Shown here in pieces: positions 9,105 through 17,843 of a DNA stretch of 52,141 bases (position 1 is the stretch's first letter; each line of letters opens with the position of its first letter). Source of the stretch: Aliivibrio_A kagoshimensis (lineage in GTDB: Bacteria > Pseudomonadota > Gammaproteobacteria > Enterobacterales > Vibrionaceae). Location: contig NZ_JAKJSQ010000027.1 of NCBI RefSeq assembly GCF_050337105.1, positions 1-52,141 of the forward strand. Reading direction: 5' to 3'. Made by a program: the position numbers and the translations under genes. The notes beneath the pieces are model-generated. The model was not told where the DNA came from. It saw nothing but the letters and a program-made list of their open reading frames with translations, and did not search any database.

Positions 9105-9108
9105 CTCC
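9086..9108. terminator. Hairpin between converging GGDEF gene and moeB
   Basis: GGAGTCAG (9086-9093) pairs perfectly with CTGACTCC (9101-9108) around a 7-base loop and overlaps the GGDEF gene's stop codon. There is no good T-run on either side, so termination is plausible from position but not proven. Confidence 0.45.
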
Positions 9109-9117
9109 TACATTAGG

Positions 9118-9879
9118 TTAGCTGCAGATAGAGCAGTGGGGGTTTTGGGGTAATTTCATTTCGCGCCATGACATAGACATCGCATCTAGCATCAGTAGCT
9201 TACCAATGAGTGGTTGTCCAAAGTTAGCAATGACTTTAATGGTCTCCATCGCTTGAACCGCGCCAATAATACCCACCACAGGTGCCATAATGCCCGCTTC
9301 AACACACGTTAAGGCTTGCTGGCCAAATAGGGAACTTAAACATTGATAACAGGGTTCGTCATCTTGATAGGTATAAACAGATACCTGCCCCTCCATTCGG
9401 ATGGCTGCTCCTGAAATGAGCGGTGTTTTCGTCTGGTGACAAAGTGTATTTAGCTGGTTACGAGTCTCTACATTATCACTACCATCCAGCACCACATTAT
9501 GGCGCTGAATTAATGCCAACAGCTGTTCATCGTTGAGTCTCTCATCGACAGTACTGATTGAGGTAAAAGGGTTGATTTTGGCGAGTGCCTGTGAGGCAGA
9601 CTCCACCTTTTTCATCCCAATGGTCTCATCACTGTGTAGCAATTGTCTTTGCAGGTTGGATAACTCCACCACATCATCATCGATAATGGTGAGTGAACCG
9701 ATACCAGCAGCAACGAGGTATTGACTGGCAGCACATCCTAATCCACCTGCGCCGAGAATCAATACAGCGCTGTTTTTGAGTGCTTCTTGGCCGTCGAAAT
9801 CAAACTGTCTTAGAATGATTTGACGATTGTAGCGAAGCATCTCCTCATCACTAAGTTCTTCGATGATATTCTGTGTCAT
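9118..9879 (-). CDS. moeB: Molybdopterin-synthase adenylyltransferase MoeB
   Basis: Activates the small sulphur carrier MoaD by adenylating its C-terminal glycine, a step in molybdenum cofactor synthesis. The 253 residues show the ThiF/MoeB fold: nucleotide loop GAGGLGCAAS near residue 43, the ATP-binding segment IDDDVVELSNLQRQ, the conserved VLDGSDN, and two zinc Cys pairs, CYQC and CSIC at the end. No rhodanese domain is attached, as in E. coli MoeB. The ATG lies 21 bases after the moeA stop, so moeA-moeB is one operon. ThiF is the closest alternative, but the moeA neighbour argues for MoeB. Confidence 0.93.
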   Translation of the reverse strand: MTQNIIEELSDEEMLRYNRQIILRQFDFDGQEALKNSAVLILGAGGLGCAASQYLVAAGIGSLTIIDDDVVELSNLQRQLLHSDETIGMKKVESASQALAKINPFTSISTVDERLNDEQLLALIQRHNVVLDGSDNVETRNQLNTLCHQTKTPLISGAAIRMEGQVSVYTYQDDEPCYQCLSSLFGQQALTCVEAGIMAPVVGIIGAVQAMETIKVIANFGQPLIGKLLMLDAMSMSWREMKLPQNPHCSICS

Positions 9880-9900
9880 GGTGAAAATACCTCAGTCTAT

Positions 9901-11139
9901 TTAATACAGTGTTGAGTTAAATAGCTGTATATTAACGGTCTCACCAGCTTGAACACGACCTCTGTCTTGCTCTAAAACCACGAAACAGTTAGCGACACTC
10001 ATTGAACGGAAAGCCCCAGAGCCTTGGTTTCCTGTTGTGGCCACTTCAAACTGACCCTGATCGTTGATCTGATAGATACCGCGTTGGTAGTCAGTACGTC
10101 CTGGCGCTTTTTTGAACATAGAGGTTGCCACTGCTGGAATTGACTCTGGCTGCTTCCATTGAGAGTGGCCTGAGAGTTTTGCAAGCATTGGCTGAACCAA
10201 TACATACATGGTCAGCATAGCGGAAACTGGGTTTCCTGGAAGGCCGCAGAAAATAGCGTCATCAATGGTGCCATACGCAAAAGGTTTACCTGGTTTAATT
10301 GCTAGTTTCCAGAAACCTATTTGACCAATATCATCAAGAATATCTTTAATAAAATCGGCTTCGCCCACACTCACACCACCTGAAGTGATCACCACGTCTG
10401 CTTCATTTTTTGCTTTCATGAAGGTCTGCTTTAGGGTGTCATAATCATCAGGGATCACGCCAAGGTCTAAGGCTTCACAACCAAAGTTTTTCACTAACGC
10501 TTTTATACCATAACGGTTGCTGTCGTAAATCTGCCCCTCTTGTAGGGTACTGCCTAAAGGGCGCAGCTCATCACCGGTCGAGAAAAAGGCAACCTTAGGG
10601 CGTCTAAGAACCTTTACCGTTGCAACACCTAATGAGGCTAATAGTGGAATGTCTCTTGGGGTTAACCGTGCGCCTTGGGTCAGAACTACATCATTTTGAA
10701 AAACATCATCACCGATAGGCCTGATGTTATCTTGATCGGCTACCTCAGAAATGCTGAATGTGACCCCTTGTTCAGAGACTTCTGCTAGCTCTTGCATGAT
10801 AACGGCATTACACCCTTGAGGGATCTTAGCTCCCGTCATAATACGAACACACTGTCCTGATGTACATTCGCCATCAAAGGGAACACCAGCAAAGGATTTT
10901 CCTGCTACTACAAGCGGTTGGCCAAGGGATAGATCTTCACAGCGTAACGCGTAACCATCCATTGCAGAGTTAGCAAAAGGGGGAACATTAATAGGTGAGC
11001 GAACATCTTCAGCAATGACATAACCAATAGCTTCATCAAGAGGCATATCAAATGCATCGATAACTGGGGATATCCCCGTTACAATTTTCGCTAAAGCCGC
11101 GTCGATTGGCATAAGGCCCGGAGTATCACAACAACCCAT
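9901..11139 (-). CDS. moeA: Molybdopterin molybdenumtransferase MoeA
   Basis: Inserts molybdate into adenylated molybdopterin to complete the molybdenum cofactor. The 412-residue length equals that of known MoeA proteins. Visible landmarks are the N-terminal segment PFANSAMDGYA, the MoCF-fold motifs FSTGDEL and ITSGGVSVGEADF, and GLPGNPVS, which lines the active site. The ATG at 11139 begins MGCCDTPGLMPIDAAL. It is the first gene of moeA-moeB and divergent from folE across about 205 bases, where promoters for both must lie. Assignment is firm. Confidence 0.95.
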   Translation of the reverse strand: MGCCDTPGLMPIDAALAKIVTGISPVIDAFDMPLDEAIGYVIAEDVRSPINVPPFANSAMDGYALRCEDLSLGQPLVVAGKSFAGVPFDGECTSGQCVRIMTGAKIPQGCNAVIMQELAEVSEQGVTFSISEVADQDNIRPIGDDVFQNDVVLTQGARLTPRDIPLLASLGVATVKVLRRPKVAFFSTGDELRPLGSTLQEGQIYDSNRYGIKALVKNFGCEALDLGVIPDDYDTLKQTFMKAKNEADVVITSGGVSVGEADFIKDILDDIGQIGFWKLAIKPGKPFAYGTIDDAIFCGLPGNPVSAMLTMYVLVQPMLAKLSGHSQWKQPESIPAVATSMFKKAPGRTDYQRGIYQINDQGQFEVATTGNQGSGAFRSMSVANCFVVLEQDRGRVQAGETVNIQLFNSTLY

Positions 11140-11345
11140 AAAGAATTCCTTTTAACATCTGATAGATATTTGAAAATGTTTAAAAATAGCCGTCGAGATT
11201 AACACATCTACCCACATTTCCACTAACATCCCGCTTAAATCCTTATTAAAATCGAGGTGTAATTTGCATAAAGAGGGAGTATCCTTGGCACGAACAACCA
11301 TTATTGGTAATAGTAGTTGCCGTATGAGTTTACAGAGGGATGAGA

Positions 11346-11999
11346 ATGTCAGGGTTAAGCGCAGCCGCCATACAAGTTAGAGATGCACTCGTGGCTCGTG
11401 GTTTAGAAACACCAATGAAACCAGATCGAGTGAGCAGGGAAGAGAAAAAAGAGAAGATCGAACACCATATGCGTGAGATCTTGCATTTACTCGCTTTAGA
11501 TTTAAGTGATGACAGTTTAGAAGAGACCCCACATCGTGTGGCAAAAATGTATGTGGATGAGATTTTCTCTGGCTTAGATTATGCCAACTTTCCTAAGATC
11601 ACGGTGATTGACAATAAAATGGGCTGTGACGAGATGGTTCGTGTGAAAGGCATCACTCTTACCAGTACCTGCGAGCATCATCTTGTGACCATTGATGGCA
11701 AAGCGACGGTCGCCTACCTGCCTCGTGGTAAGATCATCGGCTTGTCGAAAATTAATCGTATCGTGCGTTTCTTTGCACAACGTCCTCAGGTTCAAGAGCG
11801 AATGACACAGCAAATTTTGGTGGCACTTCAGACTCTGCTTGAAAGTGAAGATGTAGCCGTGACAATGGATGCGACTCACTACTGCGTGAAATCGCGTGGT
11901 GTTATGGACGCAACCAGCTCAACCACAACCACAGCATTGGGCGGTATATTCAAGCGTAACCAAGCAACCAGACATGAGTTTTTACACGGTATTCGTTAG
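11346..11999 (+). CDS. folE: GTP cyclohydrolase I FolE
   Basis: Converts GTP to 7,8-dihydroneopterin triphosphate, the first step of tetrahydrofolate synthesis. The protein is 217 residues and nearly collinear with E. coli FolE, including ETPHRVAKMYVDEIFSGLDY. Zinc ligands are present in TSTCEHH and HYCVKSRG, and the GTP-binding RFFAQRPQVQERM stretch is intact. The ATG at 11346 is preferred over the ATG at 11340 because the AGAGGG ribosome site is six bases before it and abuts the earlier one. A strong terminator follows. Single-gene unit, divergent from moeA. Confidence 0.96.
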   Translation: MSGLSAAAIQVRDALVARGLETPMKPDRVSREEKKEKIEHHMREILHLLALDLSDDSLEETPHRVAKMYVDEIFSGLDYANFPKITVIDNKMGCDEMVRVKGITLTSTCEHHLVTIDGKATVAYLPRGKIIGLSKINRIVRFFAQRPQVQERMTQQILVALQTLLESEDVAVTMDATHYCVKSRGVMDATSSTTTTALGGIFKRNQATRHEFLHGIR

Positions 12000-12036
12000 G
12001 GGGCAATCACTCCTTAGTTGAGTAAATCAAACCTAA

Positions 12037-12068
12037 AACCTCGGCCATTATGCCGAGGTTTTTGTTTT
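12037..12068 (+). terminator. Rho-independent terminator of folE
   Basis: A 9-bp perfect stem AACCTCGGC/GCCGAGGTT (12037-12045 with 12052-12060), loop CATTAT, followed by TTTGTTTT. Confidence 0.88.
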
Positions 12069-12114
12069 ATCAATGTTCTATTCTGATAAACTGCGCGTAA
12101 TGATACGTTGAGAA

Positions 12115-13071
12115 ATGAAAATAATGACTGAAGTAAAATTGATCCGCTTAAACAAATTTATCAGTGATACTGGTTTCTGTTCACGTCGCGAAGCTGACAA
12201 ATTTATCGAACAAGGCCGAGTGACCATTAATGGCGTGGTGCCAGAAGTGGGAACCAAAGTGGCTGATGGCGACGAAGTGTTGATTAACGGTAAGCCTCTT
12301 AAAGCCAAAGAAGCACGTATCTACATGGCCTTTAACAAACCCGTTGGCATTACCTGTACCACTGAACGTCATGTTGAAGATAATATTGTCGATTACATCA
12401 GTCACGAAAAACGAATCTTTCCCATTGGTCGATTAGATAAGCCGTCTGATGGTCTGATCTTTATGACCAATGATGGTGATATCGTGAATAAAATCTTACG
12501 TGCTGGAAATGCTCATGAAAAAGAGTACGTGGTACGTGTTGATAAACCAATTACCGATGATTTTATTGAAAAGATGTCTGCAGGCGTACCTATTCTTGAT
12601 ACGGTGACACTACCATGTAAAGTGACGCGCGAAACCAGAAATGTCTTTAGAATTGTATTAACTCAAGGTCTTAACCGCCAGATTCGCCGTATGTGTGAAT
12701 ATTTAGGTTACGAGGTGTTCAAACTTAAGCGTGTCCGCATTATGAATATTGAACTGGGTAAGTTAGCCTCTGGTCAGTGGCGTTATCTGAATGAGAGTGA
12801 AATGGCGCAAATCAATGCCCTGATCGCAAGCTCAAGTAAGACCGAAGAAGCGTCACGCAGTGGTGTTAATGCGGCAGGCAACAAAGTATCTATCACTTCT
12901 GCGGGAAAACCAAAATCACGTAATGCTCGTCCAAACCAACGCCCAACTCGCTCAGAAAGAGCGGCACCAAAAAACAGAAAGGGCGGGGAGACGAACCGAC
13001 GCAGCAAAGAGAGTGACAAAGAGAAATCAGACTCTTCATCAATTAAGGTATGGCGTCCAGGGCGTAAATAA
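12115..13071 (+). CDS. rluF: 23S rRNA pseudouridine synthase RluF
   Basis: Forms pseudouridine at position 2604 (E. coli numbering) of 23S rRNA. An N-terminal S4 RNA-binding domain (RLNKFISDTGFCSRREADKF) is followed by the RsuA-type catalytic domain with the key aspartate in PIGRLDKPSDGLIF and the closing motif GLNRQIRRMCEYLGYEV. The last ~70 residues are a basic, low-complexity tail rich in Lys, Arg and Ser, as in E. coli RluF. The ATG at 12115 is adopted; an ATG at 12124 gives a protein three residues shorter and cannot be excluded. Assignment rests on collinearity with RluF over the whole catalytic domain. Confidence 0.92.
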   Translation: MKIMTEVKLIRLNKFISDTGFCSRREADKFIEQGRVTINGVVPEVGTKVADGDEVLINGKPLKAKEARIYMAFNKPVGITCTTERHVEDNIVDYISHEKRIFPIGRLDKPSDGLIFMTNDGDIVNKILRAGNAHEKEYVVRVDKPITDDFIEKMSAGVPILDTVTLPCKVTRETRNVFRIVLTQGLNRQIRRMCEYLGYEVFKLKRVRIMNIELGKLASGQWRYLNESEMAQINALIASSSKTEEASRSGVNAAGNKVSITSAGKPKSRNARPNQRPTRSERAAPKNRKGGETNRRSKESDKEKSDSSSIKVWRPGRK

Positions 13072-13151
13072 GATTTCGTCGAACAAGATGTTTGAATAGT
13101 GAACGCCTTGTGCGTAATTCATTCAAGTAAATGAAAAATCGAAACTTTTGT

Positions 13152-13179
13152 TTGACTATACTCACTTAATCCGTAAAGT
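13152..13179 (+). promoter_or_regulatory. Promoter of the tRNA-Cys/tRNA-Leu unit
   Basis: TTGACT (13152-13157), a 16-base gap, then TAAAGT (13174-13179), which would start RNA a few bases before the tRNA-Cys gene at 13192. The block TCCG(T)TAAAGTA is shared with the promoter before the second tRNA-Leu at 24224, which supports both. Confidence 0.65.
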
Positions 13180-13191
13180 ATGCATCCAGAA

Positions 13192-13265
13192 GGCGCCTTG
13201 GCAGAGTGGCTATGCAGCGGATTGCAAATCCGTGGACCTCGGTTCGACTCCGGGAGGCGCCTCCA
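13192..13265 (+). tRNA. tRNA-Cys (GCA)
   Basis: Complete 74-nt gene with encoded CCA. The anticodon loop reads TTGCAAA inside stem GGAT/ATCC, giving anticodon GCA for cysteine. Acceptor arm GGCGCCT pairs with AGGCGCC, and the T arm has GGTTCGACTCC. It lies 30 bases before a tRNA-Leu, so the two are co-transcribed. Confidence 0.97.
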
Positions 13266-13295
13266 GAATTTTGCAATAACAATCCAGAATTGCGT

Positions 13296-13382
13296 GCCCT
13301 GGTGGTGGAATTGGTAGACACAAGGGATTTAAAATCCCTCGGCGTTCGCGCTGTGCCGGTTCAAGTCCGGCCCGGGGCACCA
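13296..13382 (+). tRNA. tRNA-Leu (TAA), copy 1
   Basis: Complete 87-nt class II tRNA with long variable arm and encoded CCA. The anticodon loop TTTAAAA in stem GGGA/TCCC gives anticodon TAA (leucine). Acceptor GCCCTGG pairs with CCGGGGC with one G-T pair. It is identical base for base to the tRNA-Leu at 24350-24436, and the ten bases before it (AGAATTGCGT) are also shared. Confidence 0.97.
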
Positions 13383-13391
13383 TCGATTTGA

Positions 13392-13419
13392 AACCTCGAC
13401 ATAAATGTCGAGGTTTTTT
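13392..13419 (+). terminator. Terminator of the tRNA-Cys/tRNA-Leu unit
   Basis: ACCTCGACAT pairs with ATGTCGAGGT around a very short AA centre (in practice an 8-bp stem with a TAAA loop), followed by TTTTT. Confidence 0.85.
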
Positions 13420-13539
13420 ATTGCCTGCTATTTTAGTTATCAATAACTGTTTTTGTAAGGGAGTGTAATTGAGCGAGATTGCGCCAAGTCTTCTGGTTAC
13501 TATTTGATAGTAAATGTGGTCTTGAAATGCAGATTTAAT

Positions 13540-14427
13540 TCAGTCTTTAATTGTATTTTTTCTAAAACGTGCTGGTGAAATACCGTTACGCTTTTGAAAA
13601 GCTTCGTAAAAACTAGAAAGAGAGCCAAAACCACTGTCCATAGCAATAGTCAATATTTTATCATTTGTCTCTCCCAATCGCATTTTTGCATGTATTAAAC
13701 GCATTTCAATCAAATGCTCTTTGATTGTTCGGCCTAAAATCTTCTTGAATAATGTAATCGCGTAATTTTGAGAAACGCCAGTTTGATCTGCTACATCCTG
13801 TACTGAAATATTAGATACAAAGTTTTCGCTGACAAATTTAAGCATTGTTTCGAAGTGAAAAATTGCCTTACCCCCTGTGATGTTTTCAGGAACCGAATTA
13901 GATTGTTGTAACAGTACATTCCAACCTTCCAGAGCAAGGCGTTTCAGTCTACTCTCCATTTCTAAGGCATGCACTTCATCCCACCGAGGAGAGTTATTCT
14001 GGATCTCTTTTGCCCATTTTTGTGTTAAAGATCTATCCATTTCAGAACCTTGAGTTGTCGTCAGTACTGCGCCGGATAGAATGGCATTGGTAAAGCTAGA
14101 AGGCAGTCGCCATTGTAGAAATTGAGAGAGAGAAACATAAGCGTTAGTGATAGTACCTGGTCCATCTACATGTATCACACGATGGGGTCGTGCAGCCCAA
14201 AAAACCGTGAAATGACCATCAGATAAAGTCACCTCTGAGCCTGAAAATGAATAAGTCATAGAGCAATTATGCAGATAATTCAGTTCGATAGAGGCGTGGT
14301 GGTGGTAAGGGTCTATAAATGCTTCAGGGTGATGGTGCTCTAAAACGATTTGATGGCTTTGTGGCATGCTGGTGAAATCAACGTACTCAGAAAAATCATG
14401 TTTCTTATTTTTTTCAGGATGTTGCAT
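13540..14427 (-). CDS. MelR-like AraC-family transcriptional activator
   Basis: Likely alpha-galactoside-responsive activator of the neighbouring operon. The 295-residue protein has an N-terminal cupin-type sugar-binding half with histidines (PYHHHASIELNYLHN) and the segment SDGHFTVFWAARPHR, which resembles the E. coli MelR segment GHFALFWACTPHQ. The C-terminal ~100 residues hold the two helix-turn-helix units of AraC proteins (SVQDVADQTGVSQNYAITLF and the closing FQKRNGISPARFRK). Length is close to MelR (about 302). It is divergent from the transporter genes across 254 bases. The regulator class is certain; the melibiose-type inducer is inferred from the MelA neighbour. Confidence 0.88.
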   Translation of the reverse strand: MQHPEKNKKHDFSEYVDFTSMPQSHQIVLEHHHPEAFIDPYHHHASIELNYLHNCSMTYSFSGSEVTLSDGHFTVFWAARPHRVIHVDGPGTITNAYVSLSQFLQWRLPSSFTNAILSGAVLTTTQGSEMDRSLTQKWAKEIQNNSPRWDEVHALEMESRLKRLALEGWNVLLQQSNSVPENITGGKAIFHFETMLKFVSENFVSNISVQDVADQTGVSQNYAITLFKKILGRTIKEHLIEMRLIHAKMRLGETNDKILTIAMDSGFGSLSSFYEAFQKRNGISPARFRKNTIKD

Positions 14428-14553
14428 ACCACACCTAGATCGTTGTTTGAACCGTTAACCTAAAGCTTAACCGTGTTTAGACATAATGAATTCTCTGTCA
14501 GCTTATGGACTTGTACTTACGATATCCATGTAATGTCGTAGGAAAAGCCATTA

Positions 14554-14572
14554 TTGTTAAATAAATTAACAA
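14554..14572. promoter_or_regulatory. Palindrome upstream of the alpha-galactoside operon
   Basis: TTGTTAA-ATAAA-TTAACAA, a perfect 7-5-7 inverted repeat about 110 bases before the binding-protein gene. A second perfect palindrome, GGAATATATTCC, lies at 14596-14607, and TTAACC occurs twice at 12-base spacing around 14455-14475. These are candidate operators; which protein binds is unknown, and AraC proteins usually prefer direct repeats. Confidence 0.35.
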
Positions 14573-14681
14573 ATGCAATAAAATATTGATTTTCCGGAAT
14601 ATATTCCCTAATAACGCGAAGATTGTTGCTATGCAGAGTAGCATTCTTATAGCGAAGGTAATAACAAAAATGGAGAATACG

Positions 14682-16709
14682 ATGCTCATGGAAAGAAAGA
14701 TGAATATTGCAATTCGTTTTGCGATTTATGGTACTACCACATTACTGGCGACTTCCGTTATTGCAGACAGTATGCCAGAAGAGCGTAGTTTATCTCGCTT
14801 ACAATACTCATTGATAAGCAGCACTGATATTTACAGTTATAAAGCCCTCCCACAATATTCTCAAGCGCCTTTTCTTGACATGCTAGTAGCCAGCGGAGAG
14901 CTGCCCGCATTGGAGCAACGCTTACCGAAAGAGCCGTTGGTTTTTAAAACGGGTGCAATGTCTGATGGTGTTGGTGAATACGGTGGTGTCTTTAGGCATG
15001 TAATAGGAGGTCGTCCACAAGGTTGGAACTGGTTAGCTGGTCAGCATCAGGGTTGGGGTGGTATTAACATGGCGATACAAGAGTGTTTAGTGCGTCAGGG
15101 GCCACGCTGGCAAGTGAAGGCGGAGGATCAAACTGGTCCATTACCTAATTTAGCGAAAAGCTGGCAGTGGAGTAAAGATCATAAAGAGCTCACCATGAAC
15201 TTGGTTGAAGGCATTAAGTGGTCAGATGGTGATGCTTTTGATACTGAAGATGTGCGTTTTTGGTGGGAAGATAACGTTGAAGATCAAAAGGTCTCTTCAC
15301 GACTTTCCGCTGGGGGATTAGCACCGGGAGTCACGATGGAGATCATTGACGATTACCGTTTCAAATTTGTTTTCTCTGAGCCTCAAAGTGAAACCATTGT
15401 AGAAAGCCTCTCGTATATTCAAGGCTGTCCAGGACCGAGTCATATTTTAAAAGATAAGCACCCAAAATATAATCCAGAGGCGACGTATTCGGGCTATACC
15501 AGTGCCTTGCCAACAGATTCATTAAATGTGCCTGTATTAGGTGCTTGGGTTCCTGTGTTGCATAAGCCTGATGAATTAGTGGTTATGCGTCGTAATCCTT
15601 TCTATTGGAAAGTGGATGAAAAAGGCCAGCAATTACCTTACATCAATGAAATGCATTTTAAGCTTTCAACGTGGGATGATAGAACTACCCAAGCGATAGC
15701 TGGTACTGGCGACTTTTCTAACATGGAAAACCCAGGAAATTTTGTTGAAGCGTTACGTCAATCAAAATCTCAAGAGAGTAAAGTAGCCGTTAACTTTGGT
15801 CCTCGCGTTCTCTCTTGGCGTGTCGATTTGAATTTCTCTGATAAGGGAGCGAAAGATGCCGCAGATAAAGAGCTACGTTCGCTGTTCCGTCAAACTGATT
15901 TTCGTCTTGCTATCAGTCACGCAATAGACCGAGACACTATCGGTCAGTCGATGGCTCGTGGTCCTTTTACCTATCCTTATACAGGCGGCTTCGCGACTGG
16001 TTCGCCTTACTATGATAAAGCAAGTACTTCATACCAGCCATTTGATCAGAAAAAAGCCATGGCTATGCTGGATAGCTTAGATCTACAGGATACTGACGGT
16101 GATAACATCCGTAATATGCCGAGTACTGGCGAAAACTTAACGATCGACGTTTCATTTGAAAGTGACCGTAACGATGTGCGTAAGCAATTAGATGCTATTA
16201 CTTCACAGCTTGCTGAAGTGGGTGTACGAGTGTTACCACGCGGTGTCGATGGCTCTAGTTTTGATAAAGTGAAGACGGGTGGCGATTTCAATGCCATCAT
16301 GCACAGAGTGAACTTCACCTTACCGACTCGCGAGAGTTGCACTAACTTACCTGTCAGTGATGGTTGCCCTTATTTCAATCAACAAAGTGAAGGCAGTGAT
16401 ACTAGACAACCATTTGAAAAGCGCATTAGTAAAGCATATAAGCTACTGACTTCTACTAATGACTCTGCTTTGAAAAATGCGGCGATCAAAGAAATCCAAC
16501 GTGAGTTAACAGAGAATGCTTACAGTATAGGAACAGTACAAAGTCCTGCTGCATTACTTGTGAATAAGCGTGTCAAGAATGCACACCCAGGAACACCGGT
16601 ATTCATGTTTGAATGGGCAGAAGATTCGGTGATTCGTGAGCGCTTGTGGATCCCTAAGAAAGATCAGATGAAGGAGCTATATCAGGGAACCGTCGCCGAG
16701 TATAAATAA
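14682..16709 (+). CDS. Periplasmic binding protein of an Agp/Opp-type ABC importer
   Basis: SBP_bac_5-class solute-binding protein, 675 residues. The signal peptide ends near residue 28 (TSVIA before DS). The family core follows, with LAKSWQWSKDHKELTMNL, then GIKWSDGDAFDTEDVRFWW. This family usually binds peptides, but here it is followed by two permeases, a double ATPase and alpha-galactosidase. That matches the Sinorhizobium agp system, whose AgpA belongs to the same family and binds melibiose and raffinose; alpha-galactoside binding is therefore inferred. The ATG at 14682 was chosen because GGAGA lies six to seven bases before it; the open frame continues to a TTG at 14586. It is longer than OppA (about 540), as expected for this subgroup. 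Confidence 0.9.
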   Translation: MLMERKMNIAIRFAIYGTTTLLATSVIADSMPEERSLSRLQYSLISSTDIYSYKALPQYSQAPFLDMLVASGELPALEQRLPKEPLVFKTGAMSDGVGEYGGVFRHVIGGRPQGWNWLAGQHQGWGGINMAIQECLVRQGPRWQVKAEDQTGPLPNLAKSWQWSKDHKELTMNLVEGIKWSDGDAFDTEDVRFWWEDNVEDQKVSSRLSAGGLAPGVTMEIIDDYRFKFVFSEPQSETIVESLSYIQGCPGPSHILKDKHPKYNPEATYSGYTSALPTDSLNVPVLGAWVPVLHKPDELVVMRRNPFYWKVDEKGQQLPYINEMHFKLSTWDDRTTQAIAGTGDFSNMENPGNFVEALRQSKSQESKVAVNFGPRVLSWRVDLNFSDKGAKDAADKELRSLFRQTDFRLAISHAIDRDTIGQSMARGPFTYPYTGGFATGSPYYDKASTSYQPFDQKKAMAMLDSLDLQDTDGDNIRNMPSTGENLTIDVSFESDRNDVRKQLDAITSQLAEVGVRVLPRGVDGSSFDKVKTGGDFNAIMHRVNFTLPTRESCTNLPVSDGCPYFNQQSEGSDTRQPFEKRISKAYKLLTSTNDSALKNAAIKEIQRELTENAYSIGTVQSPAALLVNKRVKNAHPGTPVFMFEWAEDSVIRERLWIPKKDQMKELYQGTVAEYK

Positions 16710-16820
16710 TTCACGGTATTGATTTTAGGATTTATCGTTCTATCAATGTGTTCACTGTAGCATCGTTGATCACCCTGTGATCAGCGATGTCGGTTAATCA
16801 AGAACTAAACAGGCAATTAA

Positions 16821-17843
16821 ATGAATTTTCTACTTTTTATAGGTAAGAGAATCATCATCACGATTCCATTACTGATTGGTATTTCAATTGTATCATTTGC
16901 CATTATTACTGCGGTACCAGGAGATTACATCGATGCTTGGTTATCACAAACGATGGCGATGACTGGGCAATCTTTTGAAGAGCTAAGACCACAAGCCGAC
17001 GCATTGCGAATTGAACTAGGGCTAGATCAATCGATAGCCGTGCAATACTTACGTTGGATACAAGGCATAGTATTGAGCGGTGATTTTGGTTATTCCTTTG
17101 TACAAAGTCGCCCCGTTTCAGAAATTATTGGTTTACGTCTGCCTCGCACATTAGGTTTGGCGTTAACCGCACTAGTAATTGGCCAATGTATAGGTGTCTT
17201 ATTGGGTATATATGCTGCTGTTAATCAATATAAATTTGGAGACACACTCGCTACCATCATTGCTTTTTTAGGTATTGTTATTCCTAAGTTTGTCATGTCA
17301 CTGGTGGTACTTTATTTCCTCGCTTTTGTGTGGCATTCACCTTATATAGGTTCACTTAATTCGCCAGAATATATATTACAAGAAGAGTTTTCGTTTGCGA
17401 AAATGTGGGATTTTTTCCTTCATGTTTGGCCAGTACTATTTATCTCAATTTGGGCGGGTCAGGCCTATACCACTCGGATGATGCGCGCTAATCTTTTAGA
17501 TGTAATGAATACGCAGTATATCGAGACCGCCCGTGCAAAAGGACTTTCAAAAAGTAGAATCCTGTTTAAACATGCCGTCCCCAATGCCATGCCAGCGATA
17601 ATTATGAATATGGGCTCACGTTTTGATTATATGATCAAGGGTGAGCTGGAAATAGCCATTGTGTTAGGTATACCGACATTAGGTCCACTCATTTTAAGTT
17701 CTGTCGCTGAGCGAGATATGTATGTTGTTGCCGCCATATTTTTGATGGTTGCTGCACTATTGGTTGTCGGTAATTTGGTTGCCGATATCATACTTGCTTT
17801 ACTGGACCCTCGCGTTCGTCGTGCCACAATGGGGTCCAAATAA
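16821..17843 (+). CDS. ABC importer permease, DppB/AgpB type
   Basis: First membrane subunit, 340 residues with about six helices. The opening IGKRIIITIPLLIGISIVSF is characteristic of DppB/OppB permeases, and the cytoplasmic coupling loop is seen as ETARAKGLSKSRILFKHAVP. It begins 111 bases after the binding-protein gene and its stop codon touches the start of the next permease, so the pair are translationally coupled. By context it carries alpha-galactosides rather than peptides; from its own sequence only the Opp/Dpp family can be stated. Confidence 0.9.
   Translation: MNFLLFIGKRIIITIPLLIGISIVSFAIITAVPGDYIDAWLSQTMAMTGQSFEELRPQADALRIELGLDQSIAVQYLRWIQGIVLSGDFGYSFVQSRPVSEIIGLRLPRTLGLALTALVIGQCIGVLLGIYAAVNQYKFGDTLATIIAFLGIVIPKFVMSLVVLYFLAFVWHSPYIGSLNSPEYILQEEFSFAKMWDFFLHVWPVLFISIWAGQAYTTRMMRANLLDVMNTQYIETARAKGLSKSRILFKHAVPNAMPAIIMNMGSRFDYMIKGELEIAIVLGIPTLGPLILSSVAERDMYVVAAIFLMVAALLVVGNLVADIILALLDPRVRRATMGSK

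Noticed and set aside
12860..13099. 79-codon plus-strand frame overlapping the end of rluF
   Set aside because: It lies mostly inside the basic low-complexity tail of rluF in another frame, with no ribosome site and no recognisable protein features.
13206..13443. Reading frames on both strands across tRNA-Cys and tRNA-Leu
   Set aside because: They cover structural RNA genes; their protein sequences are translations of tRNA. The same applies to 24224-24445.
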